Part shown: positions 1-6,198 of the stretch, in pieces
Layout of the letters: every line of letters begins with the position of its first letter
Numbering within the stretch: position 1 is the stretch's first letter
Origin: Asaia bogorensis
GTDB taxonomy: Bacteria; Pseudomonadota; Alphaproteobacteria; Acetobacterales; Acetobacteraceae
Assembly (NCBI GenBank): GCA_945874515.1
Contig: CAMCHA010000168.1
Coordinates: 1 to 6,198, forward strand
Reading direction: 5' to 3'
DNA length: 6,198 bases
Notes under the pieces: generated by a model
The model's database searches: none
Seen by the model: the letters and a program-made list of their open reading frames with translations, nothing else
What the model was told of the DNA's origin: nothing
Position numbers and translations under genes: made by a program

Positions 1-1386
1 ACGCCCGCGCTGTTCCTGCGCGATGGCCGGCCCATGCCCTTCCTGGAAGCCATGGCCAGCGGACGATCAGTTGGCGTGCCGGGTGTATTGCCCGCGCTGG
101 AAGCAGCGCATCGCGTCCATGGCAAGCTGCCCTGGGCGCGGCTGATGGAACCCGCCATTCGCCTCGCGGAAGAAGGTTTTCCGGTCAGCGTGCGCCTCAA
201 CCGCGAAATCGCTGCCGATACGCTGCTGCTCAGGCGCGACCCTGCCTCTGCCGCCTATTTCTTCACGCCAGATGGCATGGCCCTGCCGCCCGGCCATAGG
301 CTGCGCAACCCGGCCTTGGCCGAGACACTTCGCGCTGTTGCGCGCGATGGCGCGGCGGCGCTGCAAAGGGGGCCGATTGCGGAGGATATCATCGCCGCCA
401 TCCGCAACCACCCGACCAATCCGGGTGTCATGGCGCTGGAAGATTTGGCGCGCTACCAGCCAAGGCAGCGCAGCGCCATTTGCACCCCCTATCGCAGCTT
501 TCGCGTCTGCGGCTTCCCGCCGCCCTCTTCGGGCGGCGTGGCGGTGGCGCAAATCCTTGGCTTGCTTGAACATTTCGACATGCCGCGGCTTGACCCGCGC
601 GGGCTGGATGCGGCGCATCTGCTGGCGGAAGCTGGGCGCTTGGCCTTTGCTGACCGCAATCTTTACCTCGCGGATGCGGATTTCGTGCCCGTGCCGGTGC
701 AGGGGCTGACGGATCGCGCCTATCTGACCACACGCGCGCAATTGATGGATCGGGACCGCGCCATGCAGAATGTCAGGCCGGGCAATCCTTCCTGGAGAGA
801 AACATTCCTCGCCCCGCAGACCCAGGATTATGAGGCCGGCACCAGCCACATCGCCATTGTGGATGGCGCGGGCAATGCGCTTTCCATGACGACAACTATC
901 GAAGCGATTTTCGGCGCCAGGCTGATGGTGCGGGGTTTTTTGCTGAATAACCAACTGACCGATTTCAGCTTCGCACCCGAAGCCAATGGCCGGCCCATCG
1001 CCAATCGGGTGGAGGCCGGCAAAAGGCCGCGCTCCTCCATGGCGCCTTCCATTGTGCTGGATGGCTCGGGTGCGCTGCATGCCGTGGTGGGGTCCCCGGG
1101 CGGGCCGCGCATCATTGGCTATGTCGCGAAGACGCTGGTTGGTTTGCTCGATTGGGGGCTTTCGCCGGAAGAAGCCGTGGCGCTGCCCCATATCGGCACC
1201 ATGGGCGGGCCGGTGGAGCTGGAACAAGGCACGCCAGCGGCTGGCCTGGCGCCGGCGCTCCGCGCCCGAGGACATGAGGCGACGATCCGGGAGATGATTT
1301 CGGGCCTGCAAGTGATCCGCGTGACCAATGGCGGGCTGATCGGCGCTTCCGACCCCAGGCGAGAAGGGGTGGCACAGGGCGATTAG
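1..1386 (+). CDS. ggt: Gamma-glutamyltranspeptidase, 5'-truncated by window edge
   Basis: Gamma-glutamyltranspeptidase/glutathione hydrolase, an Ntn-hydrolase that cleaves gamma-glutamyl bonds (glutathione and related peptides), usually in the periplasm. The frame is open from base 1, so the gene starts upstream; the ATG at position 34 is internal. 461 codons are visible against about 530-580 in the family, so roughly 100 N-terminal residues, including any signal peptide, are missing. The autocleavage site and catalytic Thr is in the TSHIAIVD motif, with Thr at visible residue 281 (bases 841-843). This gives a small subunit of 181 residues, close to E. coli's 190. Further family motifs are LLNNQLTDF (substrate carboxylate/amine contacts), PRSSMAPS, the oxyanion-hole region GSPGGPRII and a C-terminal GASDPR. 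Glu301 (base 901) stands where the E. coli enzyme has Asn411, and the segment between DFS and KRP is shorter than in E. coli, suggesting a reduced lid loop. It ends with TAG. Family assignment is very secure; the exact physiological substrate is not known. Confidence 0.96.
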   Translation, partial: TPALFLRDGRPMPFLEAMASGRSVGVPGVLPALEAAHRVHGKLPWARLMEPAIRLAEEGFPVSVRLNREIAADTLLLRRDPASAAYFFTPDGMALPPGHRLRNPALAETLRAVARDGAAALQRGPIAEDIIAAIRNHPTNPGVMALEDLARYQPRQRSAICTPYRSFRVCGFPPPSSGGVAVAQILGLLEHFDMPRLDPRGLDAAHLLAEAGRLAFADRNLYLADADFVPVPVQGLTDRAYLTTRAQLMDRDRAMQNVRPGNPSWRETFLAPQTQDYEAGTSHIAIVDGAGNALSMTTTIEAIFGARLMVRGFLLNNQLTDFSFAPEANGRPIANRVEAGKRPRSSMAPSIVLDGSGALHAVVGSPGGPRIIGYVAKTLVGLLDWGLSPEEAVALPHIGTMGGPVELEQGTPAAGLAPALRARGHEATIREMISGLQVIRVTNGGLIGASDPRREGVAQGD

Positions 1387-1452
1387 CCGGGTTATCAGCC
1401 CTTTGCCGATGGCGTGCTATGCAGCGCGCATATTCATTGTGTCGGAGTGTTC
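1387..1452 (+). other. Short intergenic gap before the CDP-sugar operon
   Basis: These 66 bp separate ggt from rfbF and are the only non-coding stretch of any size in the window. The gap is the only intergenic place for an operon promoter. A TTGCCG at 1403-1408 resembles a -35 box, but the A/T-rich candidates downstream (CATATT at 1429, TATTCA at 1431) lie 20-22 bp away, too far for a standard sigma-70 promoter. Short imperfect inverted repeats occur (around 1405-1413 and 1412-1427), but no stem is followed by a T run, so no intrinsic terminator for ggt is supported. The operon may be transcribed by read-through from ggt or from an unrecognised promoter here. Confidence 0.4.
1444..1447 (+). 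promoter_or_regulatory. Ribosome binding site of rfbF, decides its start
   Basis: A GGAG core lies 5 bases before the ATG at 1453. It supports that start over the in-frame ATG at 1414, which would add 13 residues that do not match the family and has no comparable Shine-Dalgarno sequence in front of it. Confidence 0.7.
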
Positions 1453-2229
1453 ATGATCAAGAAAGCGGTGATTTTGGCTGGCGGACGCGGCACCAGGCTT
1501 GGTGCCGAAACCCAGCTTCGCCCGAAGCCCATGGTGGATATCGGCGGGCGCCCGATCCTGTGGCACATCATGAAGTCTTATGCGGCGCATGGTATCAAGG
1601 ATTTCGTGATTTGCCTTGGCTACAAAGGCCAGCAGATCAAGGAATATTTCCTGAATTACCGGGCCCATTCATCGGATTTGACGCTGGATTTAGCCTCCGG
1701 CACCGCAACCTGGCTGACCCCGCCCGCTGAGGATTGGCGCGTGACTTTGGTGGACACGGGTGAGGATACGCAAACCGGTGGGCGGCTTGGCCGCGTGGCG
1801 CAGCATTTGCGGGGAGAAGAGGGTTTTTGCCTTACCTACGGTGACGGCGTTTCGGATGTGGATATCTCTGCGCTCATTGCTTTCCATGGCGCCCATGGTC
1901 GTGATGCAACTGTGACCGCCGTGGTGCCGCCCGGGCGCTTTGGGGCGCTGGAACGCGTGGGCAATAGCGTGCGCGCCTTCACCGAAAAGCCGCCCGGTGA
2001 TGGTGCCACCATCAATGGCGGGTTTTTCGTGCTTTCGCCCCGCGTGCTGGACCGCATTGATGGCGATGATTGCGTCTGGGAACAGGCGCCGTTGCGGGGC
2101 CTTGCGGCGGATGATCAGCTGCGCGCCTTTGATCATCGCGGCTTTTGGCACCCGATGGATACACCGCGCGATCGTGATGTGTTGGAAGGGCTTTGGCAGG
2201 ACGGCACCGCACCCTGGAAAAAGTGGTGA
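1453..2229 (+). CDS. rfbF: Glucose-1-phosphate cytidylyltransferase
   Basis: Cytoplasmic nucleotidyltransferase that makes CDP-glucose and pyrophosphate from CTP and alpha-D-glucose 1-phosphate, the entry step of CDP-6-deoxyhexose pathways. The 258-residue product matches the usual family length (about 257) when started at the ATG with the GGAG site. Visible motifs are the nucleotide-binding loop LAGGRGTRL (residues 8-16), RPKPM (23-27) with its conserved Lys, GGRPILWHIMKSY, GYKGQQIKEYF, VTLVDTGEDTQTGGRL, TYGDGVSDVD with Asp131, GRFGALE, NGGFFVLSP and HPMDTPRD with Asp236. Asp131 and Asp236 fall where I recall the metal-binding aspartates of the Salmonella enzyme. The match to RfbF/DdhA, rather than the dTDP- or UDP-glucose pyrophosphorylases, is strong because of the DTGEDTQTGGRL and YGDGVSDVD segments. 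It is the first gene of a three-gene operon; its TGA stop overlaps the next ATG by one base (TGATG). No truncation or missing key residue was seen. Confidence 0.96.
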   Translation: MIKKAVILAGGRGTRLGAETQLRPKPMVDIGGRPILWHIMKSYAAHGIKDFVICLGYKGQQIKEYFLNYRAHSSDLTLDLASGTATWLTPPAEDWRVTLVDTGEDTQTGGRLGRVAQHLRGEEGFCLTYGDGVSDVDISALIAFHGAHGRDATVTAVVPPGRFGALERVGNSVRAFTEKPPGDGATINGGFFVLSPRVLDRIDGDDCVWEQAPLRGLAADDQLRAFDHRGFWHPMDTPRDRDVLEGLWQDGTAPWKKW

Positions 2230-3269
2230 TGGGTCAGCCTTCGGCTGCCTTCTGGCGCGGCAAGCGCGTGCTGCTGACCGGCCATACCGGCTTCAAGGGG
2301 GCTTGGCTTGCGCTGCTGCTGGAACGCCTGGGCGCTGAGGTCTCGGGCTTTGCCCTGGCGCCGGAAGCGGGGCCTTCTGCCTTTGTCGCTTTGCGGCCTG
2401 CGATCACTTCACGCATCGGTGATTTGCGCGATGCAGCGGCAGTGCAAGCCGCCGTGCAGGCGACGCGGCCTGAGATTGTTTTGCATCTTGCTGCGCAAGC
2501 CTTAGTCGGGCGCGGCTATCGGGACCCGGAAGGGACTTTCGCCAGCAATGTCAGCGGCACCATCAACCTGATGCAGGCCTTGCGCGGCGCGGGGGCGCGC
2601 GCTGCGCTTATGATCACCAGCGACAAGGTCTATCGCAACGACAATCAAGGGCGCGCCTTTCGCGAGGATGATCCGCTGGGCGGGCATGATCCCTATAGTG
2701 CTTCCAAGGCGGCTTGCGAAATCGCGGTTGCTTCCTGGCGCGCGAGTTTCGGTGCTGAACTGGGCATTGTGGCAACCGCACGCGCCGGCAATGTGATTGG
2801 CGGCGGTGATTTCGGTGCGGAACGGCTGATGCCTGACCTGGTGCGCGCGCGGTTGGCGAATGAGGCGCTGATCATCCGCCGCCCCGATGCCACGCGCCCC
2901 TTTCAGCATGTGCTGGATGTGCTGCGCGGCTATCTTTTGCATGCAGAAGCGCTATGGGCAGGTGCGGCGCCACCGGCGCTCAATTTCGGCCCGCGCGATG
3001 CGGAGATTTCCGTCCGGCGCGTACTTGAACTTTACGGCAAGGCCGCCGGCGCACCGATTGCGTGGGAAGCCGCGCCCGCGCCACCCATGGAAGAAGCGCA
3101 GCGCTTGGCTTTGGACAGTAGCCTTGCCATGCAAAGCCTTGGCTGGGCACCGCGCCATGATGCCACCAGCGCCATTGCCGCCACCGCGCGCTGGTATGAA
3201 GCCTGGCGCAGTGGCGCCGATGGCCGCGCTTTGGCGCTGGCCGAAATTGAGGAAGCACTCGCACCATGA
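2229..3269 (+). CDS. rfbG: CDP-glucose 4,6-dehydratase
   Basis: NAD-dependent extended short-chain dehydrogenase/reductase that converts CDP-glucose to CDP-4-keto-6-deoxyglucose, using the product of the preceding gene. The 346-residue product is near the usual 355-360. The Rossmann loop GHTGFKG is at residues 18-24 and the HLAAQ strand at 86-90. The active-site TSDKVY is at 130-135, with Asp132 and Lys133 replacing the usual Asp-Glu of dTDP-glucose dehydratases, as is typical of CDP-glucose dehydratases. The catalytic Tyr156-x3-Lys160 (YSASK) is followed by the family hallmark RAGNVIGGGDF (185-195) and RPDATRPFQHVLD. Start choice: the ATG at 2229 overlaps the rfbF stop and gives the usual short leader before the Rossmann fold; an in-frame TTG at 2193 would only extend back into rfbF. 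The Shine-Dalgarno sequence is weak (GGAAAAAG at 2216-2223), so translation is probably coupled to rfbF. The stop overlaps the next start as ATGA. Confidence 0.96.
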   Translation: MGQPSAAFWRGKRVLLTGHTGFKGAWLALLLERLGAEVSGFALAPEAGPSAFVALRPAITSRIGDLRDAAAVQAAVQATRPEIVLHLAAQALVGRGYRDPEGTFASNVSGTINLMQALRGAGARAALMITSDKVYRNDNQGRAFREDDPLGGHDPYSASKAACEIAVASWRASFGAELGIVATARAGNVIGGGDFGAERLMPDLVRARLANEALIIRRPDATRPFQHVLDVLRGYLLHAEALWAGAAPPALNFGPRDAEISVRRVLELYGKAAGAPIAWEAAPAPPMEEAQRLALDSSLAMQSLGWAPRHDATSAIAATARWYEAWRSGADGRALALAEIEEALAP

Positions 3270-4504
3270 ACGCCCAAGCTGAATGCCGCCCCATCACCGC
3301 CTGCCGCGCCTGTGGCGGGGCTATCAGCGCCATGTTCTGCGATCTGGGCGCGACACCACTTGCCAATGATTACCCGCCACCCGGGTCCGCGCCGCTGCCG
3401 TGCTATCCGCTGGCTGCCGTGGTCTGCGTAACCTGCCGCATGGTGCAATTGGATCATGTGGTGGAAGCCGAGGCGATCTTCACCGATTACGCCTATTTCT
3501 CCTCATTTTCGGAGAGTTGGCTTGATCACGCCGCGCGTTACGCTTCGGCGATGCGTGAACGCCTTTCACTGAGTGCGCAAAACTTCGTTGTCGAAATCGC
3601 GAGCAATGATGGCTATCTGCTGCGCAATTTCGTGGCCGCCGGCATCCCATGCCTTGGCGTGGAGCCAGCCGCGAATGTTGCCGCCAGCGCTGTGGCCGCC
3701 GGCGTGCCGACCGAAGTGCGTTTCTTTGGCCGCGCGGCGGCTGCGGATATCGTCGGCCGGCGCGGCCATGCGGATTTGGTGATTGCCAATAACGTGCTGG
3801 CGCATGTGCCGGATGTGGTGGATTTTGCCGCAGGGCTTGCGCATTTGGCCGGACCGCGTGGCGTGGTCACCATTGAAGCGCCGCATCTGTTGTCCTTCGT
3901 GGATGGCGTGCAATTCGATACGATCTATCACGAACACTACGCCTATTGGTCGCTTTATGCCGTTGAGCGCTTACTGGCTGCGCAGGGCTTGCGTGTGTTT
4001 GATGTGGAGAAGCTTTCCACACATGGCGGCAGCCTGCGCTATTTCGCGACCGCCGATGCCGCGCGCGTGGATATGCCAGGTGTTGTTGCAATGCGCGCTG
4101 AGGAAGCCGCGCGGGGCATTGCGGGAGACGCCTTCTACCAAGGCTTCAATACTCGCGTCGCGGCGGTGCTGGCGGCCTTCAAGGATTGGCTGGCGCAATG
4201 CCGGGCGGAGGGGCTGAGGCTCGGCGCCTATGGTGCCGCGGCGAAGGGCAATACTTTCCTGAATGCCTGCGGCGTGACGGCGGCGGATTTCATCGCGGTC
4301 GCGGATCGCAACCCCGCCAAGCAGAACCGGCTGCTGCCAGGCAGCGCCATTCCGATTGTCTCACCGGAAGCGCTACTGGCCATGGCGCCGGATGTGATCC
4401 TGATCCTGCCTTGGAATTTGGCCGATGAAATCTCTGGCCAGTTGCGCATGGCAGGCTTCAAGGGGCGCCTTGCGATTGCGCTGCCAGAACCACGCTGGCT
4501 GTAA
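3266..4504 (+). CDS. SAM-dependent sugar C-methyltransferase (TylC3/TcaB9/NovU-like), zinc-containing
   Basis: Predicted to transfer a methyl group from S-adenosylmethionine to a ring carbon beside the 4-keto group of a nucleotide sugar, here probably CDP-4-keto-6-deoxyglucose. The 412-residue protein shows the three-part layout of deoxysugar C-methyltransferases. An N-terminal zinc module has paired cysteines C13-x2-C16 and C54-x2-C57. A Rossmann SAM domain follows, with VVEIASNDGYLL (108-119), GVEPAANVA, and the ANNVLAHVPD strand. The C-terminal domain contains GAYGAAAKGNT (320-330). The motif YHEHY (221-225) coincides with the Tyr/Glu/His catalytic cluster I recall for TcaB9. Characterised relatives act on dTDP-sugars in antibiotic pathways at C3 (TylC3, TcaB9) or C5 (NovU, CloU); which carbon is used here cannot be read from sequence. 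The start overlaps the rfbG stop by four bases (ATGA), with GAGGAA at 3249-3254 as a likely ribosome site. It is the last gene of the operon and ends 4 bp before the convergent dppF stop. Confidence 0.9.
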   Translation: MNAQAECRPITACRACGGAISAMFCDLGATPLANDYPPPGSAPLPCYPLAAVVCVTCRMVQLDHVVEAEAIFTDYAYFSSFSESWLDHAARYASAMRERLSLSAQNFVVEIASNDGYLLRNFVAAGIPCLGVEPAANVAASAVAAGVPTEVRFFGRAAAADIVGRRGHADLVIANNVLAHVPDVVDFAAGLAHLAGPRGVVTIEAPHLLSFVDGVQFDTIYHEHYAYWSLYAVERLLAAQGLRVFDVEKLSTHGGSLRYFATADAARVDMPGVVAMRAEEAARGIAGDAFYQGFNTRVAAVLAAFKDWLAQCRAEGLRLGAYGAAAKGNTFLNACGVTAADFIAVADRNPAKQNRLLPGSAIPIVSPEALLAMAPDVILILPWNLADEISGQLRMAGFKGRLAIALPEPRWL

Positions 4505-4508
4505 CAAA
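4505..4508. other. Four-base convergent boundary without terminator
   Basis: Only four bases separate the TAA of the methyltransferase (+) from the TAA of the dppF-like gene (-). There is no room for an intrinsic terminator between the coding regions, and no GC hairpin with a T run is evident at the gene ends. Transcripts from the two sides are therefore likely to overlap at their 3' ends, or to be ended by Rho or by sites inside the opposing gene. Confidence 0.6.
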
Positions 4509-5504
4509 TTAGGCCGTGTCGCGCCCTTCTTCCACCGCATGGCAAGCCACCATCGCATCCCCTGCCGGCTTTAATTCCGGGCGTTCGGACTTGCAGCGCG
4601 GCTGAACCAGCGGGCAGCGCGGGTGGAAAGCGCAGCCCGTGGGTGGATTGATCGGGCTTGGCACTTCGCCGCCCACCGGAATGCGCACCCGCCCGGTCAT
4701 GTCCAGATCCGGGATCGCTTCCATCAGCGCGCGCGTATAGGGGTGGCGCGGGCGGCGGAACAGGCTTTCCGCCGGCGCCAATTCCGCAATCCGGCCCAGA
4801 TACATCACGCCGATCCGGTCACTCACCTGCCGCACCACGGCCAGGTTATGGCTGATGAACAAATAGGTCAGCCCCATGCGGGACTGCAATTCCTTCATCA
4901 AATTCAGGATTTGCGCCTGCACCGAAACATCAAGCGCCGAGGTCGGTTCATCGCAAACCAGAAACTCCGGATTGGATGAAAGCGCACGCGCGATCGAAAT
5001 GCGCTGGCGCTGCCCGCCAGAAAACTCATGTGGAAACTTATGCCCATCCAGCGGCGAAAGCCCCACCTGCGTCAGCAATTCCGCAACACGCGCTTCCTGT
5101 GCGACACGATCAGGCAAAAGCCCGAAGGCGCGAATGGGTTCGGCCACAATATCCCGCACCCGCCAGCGCGGATTGAGCGAGGCATAGGGATCCTGGAAGA
5201 TCATTTGCATCCGCCGGCGCTGATCGGATGCGGCGCGGGCTTCGGCCAGGTCTCGCCCGTCAAACATCACCTGGCCAGCGCTTGGCCGGTAAAGCCCAAC
5301 CGCGAGACGTGCCACGGTGGATTTACCGCAGCCGGATTCGCCGACCAAAGACAGGGTTGTGCCCTTGGGAACAGACAGGTTCAACCCATCCACGGCGCGC
5401 AATAGTCGCTTACCCTCGCCCGCAATGACCCGCTGAAGCCAAGGGCGTGAGACATCAAAATACCGCGCGGCATCGCGCAGTTCCAACATGGGGGTCTCAG
5501 CCAT
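4509..5504 (-). CDS. dppF: Dipeptide/oligopeptide ABC importer ATPase, DppF/OppF type
   Basis: One of two ATPases that drive an ABC importer for di- or oligopeptides (nickel or glutathione importers are close relatives), acting on the cytoplasmic face of the inner membrane. The 331 residues are of normal length. Visible in order are Walker A GESGCGKST (55-63), the Q-loop FQDPYASLNP (Gln104), signature SGGQRQ (162-167), Walker B FLVCDE (181-186) and the switch His219 (ISHN). The C-terminal peptide-transporter extension begins near HPYTRAL, with four cysteines at 291, 297, 304 and 321 in the GCAFHPRCP context. All ATPase motifs are intact, so it looks functional. The frame is open back to 5684, but that would bury the start far inside the neighbour; the ATG at 5504 follows a strong GGGGAGGG site and overlaps dppD by 8 bp. 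A second ATG at 5489 (residue 6) is possible. Substrate specificity cannot be told from the ATPase; the binding protein and permeases are outside the window. Confidence 0.93.
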   Translation of the reverse strand: MAETPMLELRDAARYFDVSRPWLQRVIAGEGKRLLRAVDGLNLSVPKGTTLSLVGESGCGKSTVARLAVGLYRPSAGQVMFDGRDLAEARAASDQRRRMQMIFQDPYASLNPRWRVRDIVAEPIRAFGLLPDRVAQEARVAELLTQVGLSPLDGHKFPHEFSGGQRQRISIARALSSNPEFLVCDEPTSALDVSVQAQILNLMKELQSRMGLTYLFISHNLAVVRQVSDRIGVMYLGRIAELAPAESLFRRPRHPYTRALMEAIPDLDMTGRVRIPVGGEVPSPINPPTGCAFHPRCPLVQPRCKSERPELKPAGDAMVACHAVEEGRDTA

Positions 5505-6198
5505 GATTGGCGCCCTCCCCCGCGTAAAGCCAGCAGGCGGCCTGGGTTGCCCCCGCCGGCAGCAAATCCGGCCTGTCTTGGCTGCACCGCGCGAAAGCCT
5601 TTGGGCAGCGCGGGTTATAAGCGCAGCCTTGGGGAATGGCCGAAAGCCGCGGCATGGCGCCATCAATCTGCGCGAGCCGTTCAACGCGCCGATCCAAGGG
5701 CGGGATGGAACCCATAAGCCCCACCGTATAAGGGTGGCTTGCCTGCGTCACCACATTGCGCACGGGGCCGATTTCAGCGATGCGCCCGGCATACATCACG
5801 GCCACGCGATCGGCGGCTTCCGCAATAACGCCCATATCATGCGTCACCAACATCATCGCCGTGCCCTTTTCGCGCGCGAGCGATTTTAGCAGCGCAATGA
5901 TCTGCGCCTGAATGGAAACATCCAAGGCCGTTGTCGGTTCATCTGCCACAATCAGGCGCGGTTCGGCACATAAGGCCAGCGCAATCACCACGCGCTGGCG
6001 CATGCCGCCGGAAAATTCATGCGGGTAGGAATCAATCCGCTGCGCGGCAGCCGGAATGCCCACCAGGTCAAGCCAGCCAATGGCGCGCTTGCGGGCCTCC
6101 GCCGGGGTGATCGGCAAATGGGTTGTCATGGTTTCGGCCAATTGCCGGCCAACGGTGTACAGCGGATTGAGTGTGGTGAGCGGGTCTTGGAAAATCGC
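5497..6198 (-). CDS. dppD: Dipeptide/oligopeptide ABC importer ATPase, DppD/OppD type, N-terminus beyond window
   Basis: Partner ATPase of the downstream dppF-like protein in a peptide-type ABC importer. The frame is open to the right edge, so the start and Walker A lie outside; 233 C-terminal residues are visible. The first visible residues are the Q-loop ([11 protein letters not shown], Gln at visible residue 4). They are followed by signature SGGMRQ (63-68), Walker B LIVADE (82-87), the D-loop ALD, switch His120 (VTHD) and the peptide-transporter C-terminal extension [12 protein letters not shown]. The latter contains four cysteines at visible residues 192, 198, 205 and 222. [14 protein letters not shown] is typical of the DppD/OppD subunit, whereas the neighbour has the DppF-type SGGQRQRISIARAL. 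The TTG at 6141 and ATG at 6129 are internal and not starts. The 8-bp overlap with dppF indicates an operon with coupled translation, read leftward; permease and binding-protein genes would be expected to the right of the window. Confidence 0.93.
   Translation of the reverse strand, partial: AIFQDPLTTLNPLYTVGRQLAETMTTHLPITPAEARKRAIGWLDLVGIPAAAQRIDSYPHEFSGGMRQRVVIALALCAEPRLIVADEPTTALDVSIQAQIIALLKSLAREKGTAMMLVTHDMGVIAEAADRVAVMYAGRIAEIGPVRNVVTQASHPYTVGLMGSIPPLDRRVERLAQIDGAMPRLSAIPQGCAYNPRCPKAFARCSQDRPDLLPAGATQAACWLYAGEGANHG
5513..5520 (-). promoter_or_regulatory. Ribosome binding site of dppF, decides its start
   Basis: Read on the minus strand, GGGGAGGG ends 8 bases before the ATG at 5504-5502. 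It lies inside the 3' end of dppD and favours this start over the far upstream open frame and over the ATG at 5489. Confidence 0.7.

Noticed and set aside
67..1311. A 414-codon open frame on the minus strand opposite ggt
   Set aside because: It mirrors a well-matched ggt gene in GC-rich DNA, where antisense frames are often open. Its translation is rich in Arg, His and Gln, has no recognisable domain and no clear ribosome site.
1405..1427. Short inverted repeats after ggt as a possible terminator
   Set aside because: The stems are very short or bulged and are not followed by a run of T.
1403..1436. Possible sigma-70 promoter (TTGCCG with CATATT or TATTCA)
   Set aside because: Spacing is 20-22 bp rather than 16-18 and both boxes are imperfect; not enough to call a promoter.
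1414..1452. Upstream in-frame ATG giving rfbF a 13-residue N-terminal extension
   Set aside because: The extension has no family counterpart, and the ATG at 1453 has a GGAG site 5 bases upstream and yields the normal length.
1690..2151. Minus-strand open frame inside rfbF, plus similar antisense frames at 2502-2942, 2980-3366, 3032-3457 and 3566-3937
   Set aside because: All lie fully within confidently identified genes and show low-complexity, Arg/Ala/Pro/His-rich composition typical of shadow frames.
4876..5405. Plus-strand open frames opposite dppF (for example 4876-5187 and 5028-5405)
   Set aside because: They are antisense to intact ABC ATPase motifs and show no recognisable protein features.
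5505..5684. 60-residue N-terminal extension of the dppF-like protein
   Set aside because: It would overlap dppD by 188 bp, has no family match, and the ATG at 5504 has a strong ribosome binding site.

Overview
The window is GC-rich, densely packed bacterial DNA with strong G/C preference at third codon positions. The gene content (a Gram-negative-type gamma-glutamyltranspeptidase, a CDP-hexose pathway, a dipeptide-type ABC importer) and the protein wording suggest an alphaproteobacterium, possibly Acetobacteraceae or another Rhodospirillales member. That placement is an impression; no marker gene is present to fix it. Five protein-coding genes fill almost the whole window. No RNA gene, mobile element, CRISPR array or convincing terminator was seen.

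Layout. Positions 1-1386 (+) hold the 3' part of a gamma-glutamyltranspeptidase gene whose start lies before the window. After a 66-bp gap comes a tight three-gene (+) operon: rfbF (1453-2229, glucose-1-phosphate cytidylyltransferase), rfbG (2229-3269, CDP-glucose 4,6-dehydratase) and a zinc-containing sugar C-methyltransferase gene (3266-4504). The start and stop codons overlap at both internal junctions. Four bases later, in convergent orientation, lie two (-) strand genes for the ATPases of a peptide ABC importer: dppF-like (4509-5504) and, upstream of it and overlapping by 8 bp, dppD-like (5497-6198), which runs off the right edge.

How the genes work together. RfbF makes CDP-glucose from CTP and glucose-1-phosphate. 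RfbG converts it to CDP-4-keto-6-deoxyglucose. The third enzyme belongs to the family that methylates a ring carbon next to the 4-keto group of nucleotide sugars. The operon therefore predicts a CDP-linked, C-methyl-branched 6-deoxy-4-keto-hexose, likely destined for a surface polysaccharide or a glycosylated product. The reductase and glycosyltransferase needed to finish and use it are not in the window. The flanking genes form a different theme: gamma-glutamyl peptide (glutathione-type) cleavage and di/oligopeptide uptake. The sugar cassette sits between them, so it may be an insertion into a peptide-use region or simply a chance neighbour.

The individual families are known. The points most worth a second look are the isolated CDP branched-sugar cassette, its abrupt 4-bp convergent boundary with the transporter, the matched four-cysteine tails of both ATPases, and the substrate-site differences of the transpeptidase from the E. 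coli enzyme.
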